From NCBI RefSeq assembly GCF_022095675.1, contig NZ_JAHYSG010000028.1, positions 1 to 64,000 on the forward strand: a DNA stretch of 64,000 bases, read 5' to 3'. Position numbers and translations under genes: made by a program. The notes below the pieces were generated by a model. That model was given only the letters and a program-made list of their open reading frames with translations. It was not told the origin of the DNA and did no database searches. Source of the DNA: Dactylosporangium sp. AC04546. GTDB taxonomy: Bacteria; Actinomycetota; Actinomycetes; Mycobacteriales; Micromonosporaceae. Below, one piece after another: positions 1-8,094 of this stretch. Each line of letters starts with the position of its first letter. Within the stretch, counting starts at the first letter, position 1.

Positions 1-435
1 GTCCAGCTCCGTGAACAGCGACTCCCGGCGGACCGTGCCGACGCCGGCGCGGCGCACGTCGACCCAGGCCGCGCCGGCGATCGCCCGCTCGCCGTACCGT
101 TCGCCCAGCAGCGGCATGTGGTCCACGCCGTTGAGCAGCGACACCACCAGCCCGGGCGCGGCCCGGTCGGCGTCGACGCGGTGCAGCGCGGCCGGTAGGT
201 GGGGCGCCTTGACCGTGATCCACAGGACGTCGACCGGCCGGGTGAGCCGCTCGGCGGCCGGCACCGCGGCCGTCACCGTCGGCCGGCGGGAGCTGTGGAC
301 GGTGGCGACGCCGCCGTACGCGGCGATCGACTCGGGCCGCATGACGAGCTGGACGTCGACCCCGGCGCGGGCCAGGTCGACGGCCAGCGCGGTGCCGACG
401 CCGCCGGCGCCGAGCACGGCATGGCGCTCAGCCAT
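1..435 (-). CDS. Ketopantoate reductase-like oxidoreductase (C-terminus outside the window)
   Basis: This is the first 145 residues of a PanE/ApbA-family NAD(P)-dependent reductase, translated leftward and running off the window. The ATG at 435 gives a start MAERHAVLGAGGVGTALAVD, a classic Rossmann GxGGxG loop at residues 9-14. A segment WITVKAPHLPAAL near residue 70 and LLNGVDHM near 97 fit the K-x-P and xNG patterns of ketopantoate reductases. It overlaps the end of the MbtH-like gene by 8 bp, so the two are translationally coupled. Family members reduce 2-oxo acids to 2-hydroxy acids. Beside a biosynthetic cluster it may reduce a 2-oxo or beta-keto building block rather than serve pantothenate synthesis; that role is inferred. 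Fold assignment is firm, substrate unknown. Confidence 0.8.
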   Translation of the reverse strand, partial: MAERHAVLGAGGVGTALAVDLARAGVDVQLVMRPESIAAYGGVATVHSSRRPTVTAAVPAAERLTRPVDVLWITVKAPHLPAALHRVDADRAAPGLVVSLLNGVDHMPLLGERYGERAIAGAAWVDVRRAGVGTVRRESLFTELD

Positions 436-658
436 CGGCGCGGCCGCCCGGCCGCCCGGCCGCGGCGGCCATCGCGTCGCGCACGCTGCGGGGGCGCATG
501 TCGGTCCACTCCCGGGCGATCCACGCCAGGCACTGCGCCTCGGTGCCCTCGGCGCCGGTGCGCTGCCAGCCCGGCGGCGGGGCGGCCGCCGCCGCCCACA
601 GCGAGAACGCACCCTCGTCGCTGACGACCACGGTGAACGTCGGTCCCGGATCGGCCAT
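428..658 (-). CDS. MbtH-like protein
   Basis: A 76-residue protein beginning MADPGPTFTVVVSDEG. It carries the MbtH signature: SLW near residue 20, a GW pair near 30, and CLAWIAREWTDMRPRS near residues 45-60, with the invariant tryptophans present. MbtH proteins bind and activate adenylation domains of nonribosomal peptide synthetases. No NRPS is visible here; the only adenylate-forming enzyme nearby is the free-standing ligase at 5971-7377. Its partner may be that ligase or a synthetase left of the window. An upstream in-frame ATG at 724 would add 22 residues unlike the family, so the ATG at 658 was chosen. It is divergent from the ketosynthase operon and overlaps the reductase gene. Confidence 0.9.
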   Translation of the reverse strand: MADPGPTFTVVVSDEGAFSLWAAAAAPPPGWQRTGAEGTEAQCLAWIAREWTDMRPRSVRDAMAAAAGRPGGRADG

Positions 659-955
659 GCTGTGCTCCCCGTGTCGTCCGCCGTGCGGCGCAAGAATGTG
701 CGCAGGGGAAACGCCATATGGCAAACCGGCGTGTGTCGATACATCAATCCCCGTGCGGACCGAAGGCTAGCCGACCGCAATGATCGACGGAGACCGCTAC
801 ACTATGGCGTAGATCACACCCCATGGCCGCCTCGGGCGTACGGTATGGTGGGCGCTGCAGTGGGTGATTCGAGGCGAATTTCAATTGGTCTTAATCAATT
901 GATTAGGATCCGAAAGAACTGCGGCGTTGACCGAGTCACGGGGGACTGTTTTCTG
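659..955. promoter_or_regulatory. Divergent control region of the biosynthetic cluster
   Basis: These 297 bases separate the leftward MbtH gene from the rightward TDO-like gene. They hold no convincing gene. The stretch around 872-910 is strikingly AT-rich for this genome and contains CAATTG at 882-887 and again at 896-901. The second copy lies in the perfect 14-bp palindrome at 892-905. A GGGGA stretch at 941-945 is the likely ribosome site for the GTG start at 956. Confidence 0.55.
892..905. promoter_or_regulatory. Perfect 14-bp AT-rich palindrome, candidate operator
   Basis: TAATCAATTGATTA reads identically on both strands. It lies about 50 bases upstream of the GTG start of the TDO-like gene. 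Twelve of its 14 bases are A or T in a genome with GC above 70 percent, so chance is an unlikely explanation. A second CAATTG core lies 14 bp upstream at 882-887. No dedicated regulator gene lies next to it in the window. Confidence 0.5.
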
Positions 956-1762
956 GTGGAGACGCTCAACCCATCGCAGCCGAACGCCCGGCTCCGCTAC
1001 GAGTACGACCGGGGCACCGGCTACGAGACCGAACTGCGGCTGACCGAAGCTCTGGCAGCCCTCGTCCCGGGCGACGAGCTCGTCCATCAGGACCACCGGC
1101 TGTTCCAGCTGGTCCATCTCATCACCGAGTATGCGTGGGTCGGCATCCACGACGCGATGTGCATCCTCGACACGGCACTGGCCAAGGACGACCTGGTCGG
1201 CGCCACCCGGGCGCTGTCGCGCGGCGCGGCCCTCGCCGGGCTGCCGGTGACCTGCGTGCGGCTGCTCACCGACTCGCTGCCGCAGGAGACGTTCCTGCAG
1301 CTGCGGGCGATGTTCGCCGAGGGCGCCTCCGGGCTGGACTCACCCGGCGCCCGCGGGATGCGCAAGGCCGGCCTCGCGGTGTGGGACTCGTTCGAGTCCA
1401 CCCTGGCCGCACACGGCGTCTCCCTCGACGACCTCGCCGAGGCCTCCGCGTCCGGCTTCACCGGCGAGCCGCGCCTCGCCCTGCTGGCCGACGTCATGCT
1501 GCACATGTACCGCTTCGACGCCCGCATCCTGGAATGGAAGCAGGTGCACCTCGGCCTCGTCTGGCAGATGCTCGGCGGGCACCCGGCGACCGGCGACACC
1601 CCGCCGGCGGCCGAGGACCGGCCCCGCAGCATGCGCGGCCGGCCGATCTCCGACCTCGAACGGCTCGCCGTGCGGCCGTTGTTCCCGAAGCTGTGGCAGC
1701 ACAGCACCGAGCGCTACCGCGTCGCGGCCGGCGGCGCCGGCCTGGCCTACCGCGCGTCCTGA
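956..1762 (+). CDS. Tryptophan 2,3-dioxygenase-like heme protein
   Basis: A 268-residue protein with the layout of the TDO/heme-dependent aromatic oxygenase superfamily. H54 in LVHLITEYAW matches the distal histidine of the TDO HQxTELW motif. R117 with GASGLDS matches the Arg-x-ASGFQS loop that binds substrate. EWKQVHLGLV places the proximal heme ligand at H198, followed by GHPATGDTP (canonical GTGGSSG) and FPKLW. Differences in the substrate loop (GLDS instead of GFQS, D instead of G-S-S) suggest a changed substrate, perhaps a tryptophan or indole derivative. The GTG at 956 was chosen because it gives family length and has a GGGGA 10 bases upstream. First gene of the cluster operon, 59 bases before the exporter. 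Superfamily call is good; the reaction is inferred. Confidence 0.72.
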   Translation: METLNPSQPNARLRYEYDRGTGYETELRLTEALAALVPGDELVHQDHRLFQLVHLITEYAWVGIHDAMCILDTALAKDDLVGATRALSRGAALAGLPVTCVRLLTDSLPQETFLQLRAMFAEGASGLDSPGARGMRKAGLAVWDSFESTLAAHGVSLDDLAEASASGFTGEPRLALLADVMLHMYRFDARILEWKQVHLGLVWQMLGGHPATGDTPPAAEDRPRSMRGRPISDLERLAVRPLFPKLWQHSTERYRVAAGGAGLAYRAS

Positions 1763-1821
1763 AGCACCGCGGTCCACCGAACCGACCACACCGCGCCCGA
1801 CCGCGGCAGCAAGAGGAGCCC

Positions 1822-3135
1822 ATGACCACCTTCGGCCAGATCAGAGCGCTGCCCGGCCTGACCCGGCTGCTGATCGTCACCAACGGCATCAGCGCGCTCG
1901 GCGCCGGGGCGGTCATGCCCTTCCTGTGGATCTACCTGACCGAGGTGCGGCACTTCCAGACCTGGGTGCCGGCCACGACCCTCGCCGTCCAGGCCGCCGC
2001 CGCGGTGCTCGGCGGCCTCGCGTACGGCGTGCTCGTCGACCGGCTGCCGTACAACCGGACGGTGCCGCTGGCCAACGTCAACGCCGGCGTCGGCACCATG
2101 GTGTTCGCGTTCGCGACCGACCCGTGGGTGGCGATCGCCGCCGCGGCCGTCTTCGGCTTCGGCATCAGCGGCGTCGGCACCACCGTGCGCGCCGCGTACG
2201 CGGTCACCACCCCCAAGGCGCAGCGCGACGTCGCCTACTCCACCGACTACGGCGTGCTCAACCTCGCCATGGGCTTCGGCGTGCTGATGGGCGGCGCCGT
2301 CGCGGCCGTCGGCAGCCTCACCCCGGCCGGCCGCTACGCCACGCTGTACGCGATCGACGCGGTCACCTTCCTGCTCATGGCCGCCGCCACGATCACGACC
2401 CTGCCGGGCCGGGTGGGGGCCGCCGACGCGGACGAGTCCGACGAGCCGCGGGCGCGCGCCGGCTACCTCGCCGTGCTGCGCCGGCCCGAGCTGCTGGTCA
2501 TCCTGCTCCTGCTGCTGCTCACCACGCTGGCGACCACGGCGCAGTTCCGCGCCGGCCTGCCCGGGTTCCTCACCCAGAACGGCGCGATCACCTCGACCGG
2601 CCTGTCGTTCGCGTTCGCGCTCAACATCCTGCTCTGCGCCGCGGTGCAGTTCCTCGGCCTGCCACTGCTGCGGCGGTACCGCAAGTCCCGCCTCGTCGCC
2701 GCGGCCGGCGTGCTGGCCGGGCTGTGCTGGTGGTTCGTCTACCTGGCCGGGCAGCGCACGGGCACGGCGGCGCTCGTGCTCGCCTGCGTCGGGGTGAGCC
2801 TCTTCTCGATCAGCGAGGCGCTCGTCGGGCCGCTGCTGACCACGCTGCTGAACAACGCGGTGACCGACGAGCTGCGCGGCCGGGCCAACGGGCTGTTCTC
2901 GATCACCTACTCGGCCTGCAACGTCCTCGGCCCGGTCGTCGCCGGTGCGCTGCTGCCCTGGTCGGCGGGGCTGGCGTTCATCGTCCTGATGCTCGCCCTC
3001 AGCGGGGTCGCCACGGTGCTCGCCGTCGGCCTGCGCCGGCGGCTTCGCGCCGACGAGGACCTGTCCGGCGAATCCGCCGGCGACGCATCTGCCGGCGAGC
3101 CGGTCGTGGCCGGCGCCACGCACGAACGAGACTAG
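1822..3135 (+). CDS. MFS exporter
   Basis: A 437-residue major facilitator with about 12 hydrophobic helices, starting MTTFGQIRALPGLTRLLIVT at the ATG 1822 behind an AAGAGGAG ribosome site. A charged inter-helix motif RRYRKSR (near residue 290) and LRGRANGLFSI (near 355) are typical of drug-proton antiporters. A hydrophilic central loop (about 195-215) splits the two six-helix halves, and the C-terminus is a short Glu/Ala-rich tail. Set inside a biosynthetic operon, it most likely exports the product and gives self-resistance. The following ketosynthase starts 13 bases downstream. Confidence 0.85.
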   Translation: MTTFGQIRALPGLTRLLIVTNGISALGAGAVMPFLWIYLTEVRHFQTWVPATTLAVQAAAAVLGGLAYGVLVDRLPYNRTVPLANVNAGVGTMVFAFATDPWVAIAAAAVFGFGISGVGTTVRAAYAVTTPKAQRDVAYSTDYGVLNLAMGFGVLMGGAVAAVGSLTPAGRYATLYAIDAVTFLLMAAATITTLPGRVGAADADESDEPRARAGYLAVLRRPELLVILLLLLLTTLATTAQFRAGLPGFLTQNGAITSTGLSFAFALNILLCAAVQFLGLPLLRRYRKSRLVAAAGVLAGLCWWFVYLAGQRTGTAALVLACVGVSLFSISEALVGPLLTTLLNNAVTDELRGRANGLFSITYSACNVLGPVVAGALLPWSAGLAFIVLMLALSGVATVLAVGLRRRLRADEDLSGESAGDASAGEPVVAGATHERD

Positions 3136-3147
3136 CGGGGGGACAGC

Positions 3148-4392
3148 ATGCACGGGGACCACGCCATCGCGATCATCGGCATGGGGTGCCGGTTCGCCGG
3201 GGCCGACGGCGTCGAGGAGTTCTGGGCCAACCTGCGCTCCGGCCGGGACGCGATGACCCGCGACCCGTCCCGGGACGCGGACCTGGACCCGGACGCCGCC
3301 GCCGGCCGCCGGGTGCACAGCTGGGGCGTCGCGCCCGACCGGACCGCTTTCGACCACCGCATCGCCGGGTTCGCGGCCCCGCCGGCCGACCACGACCCGC
3401 AGCACGGCCTGCTCTACGAGGCGCTGTGGGCCGCGGCCGAGGACGCCGGGGTGCGGCTGCCGGCGATCGGCGAGGCCACCGCCCTCTACGCCGGTGTCGC
3501 CCGCACCCGGCACGTCGAGCGGGCCGCCTTCGAGGAGGTGGCCAACCTCGACGCCACGTTCGCCGGGCCGAAGTTCTCGTACTTCCACGACCTGCAGCGC
3601 GAGAGCGTGATGCTCGACAACTCCTGCGCGACCGGCCTCGTCGCCGTGCACCTGGCGGCGAGCAGCCTGCGCCTCGGTGCCTGCGACTACGCGTTCGCGG
3701 GCGGCGTCGCGGTCATGGACCCGGCCGGCTGGTACGACTGGACCCCAACCAGCATCTACGCCCGCGACGGCGTCTGCCGCCCGTTCGACGTCGCGTCCAC
3801 CGGCACCGTGCCCGGCGACGGCGTCGGCGCCGTGCTGCTGCGCCGCCTCGCCGACGCCGAGCGCGACGGCGACCCCATCCACGCGGTCCTGCGCACCAGC
3901 GCTGTCGGCAACGACGGGCGCAGCAAGAACGGGTTCGTCATCCCGGGCGTGCCCGGCAAGATCCGGGTGATCCGCCAGGCGCTCGCCCAGGCCGGCCTCA
4001 CCGGCGCCGGCCTCGGCTACGTCGAGGCGCACGGGGTGGGCATCCCCATGAACGACCAGATCGAGGCGACCGCGCTGACCGAGGCCCTCGGCCCCGACGG
4101 GCAGCCGCTCGCCGTCGGCTCGGTGAAGGCGTCGATCGGGCACACCGACACCGCCGCCGGCCTCGCCGCGCTCATCAAGGCCACGCTGACGGTCCGCGAC
4201 GGGTTCCTGCCGGCCACACCGAACACCAGCGAGCCGATCGAGGAGCTCACCAAGGGCGGCAGCCGCTACTCGATCGTCCCGCACGGGCGGCCGTGGGCCG
4301 CGCCGGACGGGCCGCGGCGGGCCGGCGTGATGTCGGCCGGCGTCGGCGGCACGAACGCGTTCGCCATCGTCGAGGAGTACGGCGCCGCATGA
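3148..4392 (+). CDS. Free-standing ketosynthase, type I-like
   Basis: A 414-residue beta-ketoacyl synthase resembling the KS domain of modular PKSs but encoded alone. The nucleophile is C160 in LDNSCATGLVAVHLA (usual form DTACSSSLVAVHLA). H295 in VEAHGVG, K327 and H332 in KASIGHTD complete the Cys-His-His/Lys site, so the enzyme should be able to condense. The residues just before the cysteine (DNS for DTA) are unusual. The N-terminus AIAIIGMGCRFAGADGVEEFW is typical of PKS KS domains, but no AT, KR or ACP follows. It overlaps the next KS gene by ATGA, suggesting equimolar production and possibly a heterodimer. Confidence 0.88.
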   Translation: MHGDHAIAIIGMGCRFAGADGVEEFWANLRSGRDAMTRDPSRDADLDPDAAAGRRVHSWGVAPDRTAFDHRIAGFAAPPADHDPQHGLLYEALWAAAEDAGVRLPAIGEATALYAGVARTRHVERAAFEEVANLDATFAGPKFSYFHDLQRESVMLDNSCATGLVAVHLAASSLRLGACDYAFAGGVAVMDPAGWYDWTPTSIYARDGVCRPFDVASTGTVPGDGVGAVLLRRLADAERDGDPIHAVLRTSAVGNDGRSKNGFVIPGVPGKIRVIRQALAQAGLTGAGLGYVEAHGVGIPMNDQIEATALTEALGPDGQPLAVGSVKASIGHTDTAAGLAALIKATLTVRDGFLPATPNTSEPIEELTKGGSRYSIVPHGRPWAAPDGPRRAGVMSAGVGGTNAFAIVEEYGAA

Positions 4393-5510
4393 CGAGTGCC
4401 GTCTGCGTCACCGGCGTGGCCTGGAGCACGGCCCTCGGCGACGGCGTCGACGACGTCTGGTCGCGGCTGCTGGCCGGCGACACCGGCCTGCGGCCCGTGC
4501 CCTCCGGTCTCCGGCTGCGCAATCCGCTCGCCGCCGCCCGGCCGGTCCCGCCGCCCGGCGCCACCGCCTACGAGCGGCACGTGGCCCTCGCCGCCGCCAC
4601 GGCCAGAGCCGCCCTCGCCGACGCCGGCGTCACCGGCGCGGACGCCCAGCCGGTGCTCGCCACCAGCCTCGGGCCGCACCTCGACGAGGACACGACCTCG
4701 CTGTACACCTGGGCCGAGGAGACCGGCCGCCGCCTGGGCAGCCCCGCCCCGCCCGTCGCGGTCTCCACCGCCTGCTCGTCCGGCTCGGACGCGATCGCGC
4801 TCGCCGCGACCCTGCTGCGTGCCGGCGCGGCGGCCCGCTGCGTCGCCGGCGGCATCGACCTGCTCACCGACGGCAAGCGCCTCGGCCACACGGCGCTGGG
4901 CACGATGACCCCGACCCTGCCGCGCAGCTTCGACAAGGCCGCCGACGGCATGCTGCCCGGCGACGGCGCGGCGTTCCTGGTCCTCGAACCGCTCACCACC
5001 GCGCGGGACCGGGGCGCCCGCGTCCACGGCGTGCTCACCGGCTGGGCCGCCTCCAACGACGCCGCCGGCCTCGCCCAGCCGGACCCCACCGGCACCGCCG
5101 CCGCGGCGGCCGTGCGGCAGTGCCTGGCCGCCGCCGGGGTCGCCCCGGACCGGGTGGCTGCGGTCAGCACCCACGGCACCGCCACCGAGCACAACGACGC
5201 CGCCGAGTCCGCCTGCCTGCGGCTGGTCTTCGGCGACCTGCCCGCCCCGCCGGTCGGCTTCGCCACCAAGGGCGCCCTCGGCCACACCCTCGGCGCCACC
5301 GGGGCGATCGAGGCGATCACGGTCCTGCTGGCGCTGCGCGACCGGCGGGTACCGCCCGTCGCCCACGCCGGCAGCGTCACCGGCGACCTCCCGCTCCCGC
5401 TGCCGGTCGGCGCGGCCGCGCCGCTGCGCGACGGGCCGGGGCTGAGCCTCACCCTCGGCTTCGGCGGGTTCAACACGGCGCTGCTCCTCGACGCCCCTCC
5501 GGCGTCATGA
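4389..5510 (+). CDS. Second ketosynthase, FabF-like
   Basis: A 373-residue FabF-type ketosynthase. C129 lies in VSTACSSGSDA, H262 in VSTHGTATEHNDA, and K294 with H299 in FATKGALGHTLG, so the catalytic set is complete; this is not a classical inactive chain-length factor. GFGGFN near the C-terminus is also typical. The start ATG overlaps the stop of the preceding KS, and its own stop overlaps the next start in the same way. Pairing with the upstream type I-like KS recalls the multiple KS genes of aryl-polyene and highly reducing type II systems, but the matching ACP, KR and DH genes are absent. Confidence 0.88.
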   Translation: MTSAVCVTGVAWSTALGDGVDDVWSRLLAGDTGLRPVPSGLRLRNPLAAARPVPPPGATAYERHVALAAATARAALADAGVTGADAQPVLATSLGPHLDEDTTSLYTWAEETGRRLGSPAPPVAVSTACSSGSDAIALAATLLRAGAAARCVAGGIDLLTDGKRLGHTALGTMTPTLPRSFDKAADGMLPGDGAAFLVLEPLTTARDRGARVHGVLTGWAASNDAAGLAQPDPTGTAAAAAVRQCLAAAGVAPDRVAAVSTHGTATEHNDAAESACLRLVFGDLPAPPVGFATKGALGHTLGATGAIEAITVLLALRDRRVPPVAHAGSVTGDLPLPLPVGAAAPLRDGPGLSLTLGFGGFNTALLLDAPPAS

Positions 5511-5974
5511 CGGTCCGCATCGAGCGGTCCGCGCCGCTGCCGGCCCGCCGCGGCGTCGTCCGCTACGCCGACCCGGCCGCCTGGCTGGTGCTCGACGCGA
5601 TCGCCGAGGCGGCGCCGGCCGTGCCCGGCGCCGCGGTCGGCCTCATCGGGGTCAGTGAACACGCCACCCTGCATACCCTGCGCCGCTGTGCCGCCGACCG
5701 GGCCGCCGACCCGGCCGCGCTGTCGCCGCTGCGGTTCGTGGCGGCCTCGCCCGGGACGCTCGTCGGCCTGGCCGCCGTCCACCTCGGCTACACCGGGCCC
5801 AGCCTGCTGCTGACCATGCCCCCGGCGCTCGGCCGGCCGGTCGCGGTCACGATCGCCCAGGAGTGGCTGCGCGCCGGCCCGCCGGCCGCCCGCGCCGTGG
5901 CCGTGGCGACCTACGAGGTCAGCGCCGACGGCACGCACGTGGCCGAGTGCACGTGGCTGGGTGAGGGCCGGTGA
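5507..5974 (+). CDS. Ketosynthase-like accessory protein without active-site cysteine
   Basis: A 155-residue protein resembling the short KS N-terminal-like family (PF13723 type), such as the ApeC-like proteins of aryl-polyene clusters. The segment LRFVAASPGTLVGLAAVHLGYTGP matches the conserved pattern in which a Ser/Thr-rich loop and a GxxGP turn replace the KS nucleophile region; no cysteine sits at the active-site position. Later text AQEWLRAGPPAARAVAVATYE matches the KS core helix and strand. It may dimerise with either KS and set chain length or substrate choice; this is inferred. ATGA and GTGA overlaps bind it tightly to both neighbours. Confidence 0.62.
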   Translation: MTVRIERSAPLPARRGVVRYADPAAWLVLDAIAEAAPAVPGAAVGLIGVSEHATLHTLRRCAADRAADPAALSPLRFVAASPGTLVGLAAVHLGYTGPSLLLTMPPALGRPVAVTIAQEWLRAGPPAARAVAVATYEVSADGTHVAECTWLGEGR

Positions 5975-7377
5975 ACGCGCCCGCCGCCGTGCGCGCCCAG
6001 CCGGTACCGTCGCCGCAGGAGATCGACGACTTCCTCATGCGATGCGCGATCGCGTCCGCCGAACCGGCGCAAGGCGAGCCGCTCGCCGCGACCGTCGACC
6101 GGCTGCGCCGCCTCGGCCTGCCACCCGGGTCGGTCGTCCTGCTCGCGCTGCCCAACGGCCTGCAGCTCGTCCGGCTGTTCTTCGCCGCCGGCCTGGCCGG
6201 CCTGGTGCCGGTGCTGCTCGCCCCGTCCACTCCCGCGCCGCGGATCCGCGAGCTGGCCCGCCGGCTCGGCGCCGCCGCCGTGGCCGGCCTGCCGGGCCGG
6301 GTCCGCGCGGCCGCCGGCGCCGATCTGTCCACAGTGGATCTCGGCGGTGCCGCCCTGGCCCGCCTCGGCGGCCACGAGCTGATCCGGCACGGCCCCGGCC
6401 AGGTCATCCTGCTCACCTCGGGCACGTCGGGCGCCTCCACCGGCTGCCTGCACGATCTGTCGGCGCTGCTGCTCAACGCCCGCCGCCACGCCGACGCGAT
6501 CGGGCTCACCGCCGACGACACGGTGCTGGTGACGCTGCCGGTGTACTACTCGTTCGCGCTCGTCGCCCAGGTACTCGCGTGCCTGGTGACCGGGGCGGCG
6601 CTGGTGCTGTCCGGCCCGCCGTTCACCGTGCCGGAGTACCGCGGCCACCTCGTCCGCCGCCGGGTCACCGTCTCCTCCCTCACCCCGCTGCTCGCCGACC
6701 AGCTGCTCGCCGCCGGCGGGACGCTGCCGGGCCAGCTGCGCGTGCTGACCGTCGGCGGGCAGGCCCTGCCGCCGGACCGCACCGGCCGGCTGCTCACCGC
6801 GAACCCCGGCCTCGAGCTGTACCTCACGTACGGGCTCACCGAGGCCGGCCCGCGCGTGTCGACCCTCGCCGCCCACCGCGAGCCCGCCCACCGGCACGCC
6901 TCGGCCGGCCGGCCGCTCGACGGCGTCGAGATCACCCTGCGCGACGCCGGCCGCGGGCCGGAGGAGCAGGAGGTGCTGGTCACCTCGGCGACCGTCTGCC
7001 GGCGGCGGGTCGGCGTGCCGCCGCTCGGCACGCGCCCGCGGGCCGGTCTCGTCGCCCCGCTCACCGTCGCCACCGGCGACCTCGGCCACGTCCGCGACGG
7101 CTACCTCTACCTGCGCGGCCGGATCTCCGACTTCGCCGTCGTGCGCGGCGAGAAGGTCTCCCTCGCCTCCGTGCGCGAGCTGGCGGTGTCGCTGCCCGGC
7201 GTGCTCAGCGCCGCCGCGCGGGTCGAGGACGACACGGTCGCCGTCGACCTGTTCGTCGACGAGCACGGCCCGGCCGAGCCGGAGCTGCGCCGCACCCTCA
7301 TGGCGCTGCTGGCGCCGCACGAGCGGCCCGGCCGGCTGCGGCTGCACCGCACCGAGCGCGGCGGGGTGCACAAGTGA
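5971..7377 (+). CDS. Free-standing AMP-ligase (adenylation enzyme) with altered P-loop
   Basis: A 468-residue member of the acyl-CoA synthetase/NRPS adenylation superfamily. Visible motifs are the A3 loop TSGTSGASTG (residues 149-158), A5-like LYLTYGLTEAGPR, and A7/A8-like ATGDLGHVRDGYLYLRGRISDF. The protein ends in GGVHK, which may supply the A10 catalytic lysine as its last residue. In the A3 loop the usual P-K-G is replaced by S-T-G, so the conserved lysine is missing. The GTG start overlaps the preceding stop. It probably activates an acid for loading on a carrier or for amide formation, with the MbtH-like protein a possible partner; no carrier protein is visible. Confidence 0.82.
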   Translation: MNAPAAVRAQPVPSPQEIDDFLMRCAIASAEPAQGEPLAATVDRLRRLGLPPGSVVLLALPNGLQLVRLFFAAGLAGLVPVLLAPSTPAPRIRELARRLGAAAVAGLPGRVRAAAGADLSTVDLGGAALARLGGHELIRHGPGQVILLTSGTSGASTGCLHDLSALLLNARRHADAIGLTADDTVLVTLPVYYSFALVAQVLACLVTGAALVLSGPPFTVPEYRGHLVRRRVTVSSLTPLLADQLLAAGGTLPGQLRVLTVGGQALPPDRTGRLLTANPGLELYLTYGLTEAGPRVSTLAAHREPAHRHASAGRPLDGVEITLRDAGRGPEEQEVLVTSATVCRRRVGVPPLGTRPRAGLVAPLTVATGDLGHVRDGYLYLRGRISDFAVVRGEKVSLASVRELAVSLPGVLSAAARVEDDTVAVDLFVDEHGPAEPELRRTLMALLAPHERPGRLRLHRTERGGVHK

Positions 7378-8084
7378 CGCTGCGGCTGGTGTGCTTCCCG
7401 CACGCGGGCGGATCGGGCCGGCAGTTCCTGCGCTGGCGGGACACCCTGCCCGGCGGGGTGACGGTCGAGCCGATGGACGTGCCCGGCCGGGGCCGGTTCG
7501 CGCGCCGACCGGCTGCGCCCACCCTGCGCGAGGCGGCCCGCGCGCTGCTGCCCGACGTCACCGGCGCCGGGGCCGGGCGGTACGCCCTGCTCGGCCACAG
7601 CATGGGCGCGCTGCTCGCCTACGAGATCGCCCGGCTCGCCGCCGACGGCGGCGAGCCCGGACCGCAGTTCCTCGTCGTCGCCGGCTGCCGCCCGCCACAC
7701 GACCTGTCCACCGCCTGGCACGCCGAGCTGAGCGCCCTGCCCGACGACGACCTGCTCGCCGTGCTCGCCGCCGGCGGGCAGATCCCCGACGGCCTGCGCA
7801 CCTCGCCGATGCGCTCGCTGTTCGTGCCGGGCCTGCGCGCCGACCTGCGCCTCGTCGCCGGCTACCGGCCGCCGCCGCGGCCCGGCCCGCTGGCGGTGCC
7901 GCTGCTGGCGTGGTGCGGCGACGCCGACCCAGTGGCTCCCGCCGCCGCGGCCGAGGGCTGGCGCGGCTACACCGCGGCCGGGTTCACCCTGACCCGGCTG
8001 GCCGGCGGCCACTTCTTCCTGCACGAGAACCCGGCGGACGCCACCGCCGCCCTGCGCCGACATCTCTGCCCGAGCCCTTCCTGA
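7374..8084 (+). CDS. Type II thioesterase
   Basis: A 236-residue alpha/beta hydrolase of the GrsT/TEII family. The N-terminus CFPHAGGSGRQFLRW is diagnostic. The nucleophile is S76 in LLGHSMGALLAYE, the acid lies in WCGDADPVAP, and the histidine in GGHFFLHE. Such enzymes clear misprimed acyl groups from carrier proteins or release products. The GTG start overlaps the AMP-ligase stop (GTGA). Since no carrier protein is encoded in the visible part of the cluster, its acyl donor must be encoded outside the window or elsewhere, or the enzyme acts on a CoA ester. Confidence 0.9.
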   Translation: MTLRLVCFPHAGGSGRQFLRWRDTLPGGVTVEPMDVPGRGRFARRPAAPTLREAARALLPDVTGAGAGRYALLGHSMGALLAYEIARLAADGGEPGPQFLVVAGCRPPHDLSTAWHAELSALPDDDLLAVLAAGGQIPDGLRTSPMRSLFVPGLRADLRLVAGYRPPPRPGPLAVPLLAWCGDADPVAPAAAAEGWRGYTAAGFTLTRLAGGHFFLHENPADATAALRRHLCPSPS

Positions 8085-8094
8085 AGGAGGCACC

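Noticed and set aside
956..1762. Treating the TDO-like gene and the 3-hydroxyanthranilate genes as one tryptophan pathway
   Set aside because: They lie 50 kb apart in different operons, and formamidase, kynureninase and kynurenine monooxygenase are missing.
1747..4284. A long leftward open frame opposite the MFS and ketosynthase genes
   Set aside because: Low-complexity Gly/Arg/His translation, antisense to two clear genes; stop codons are simply rare at this GC content.
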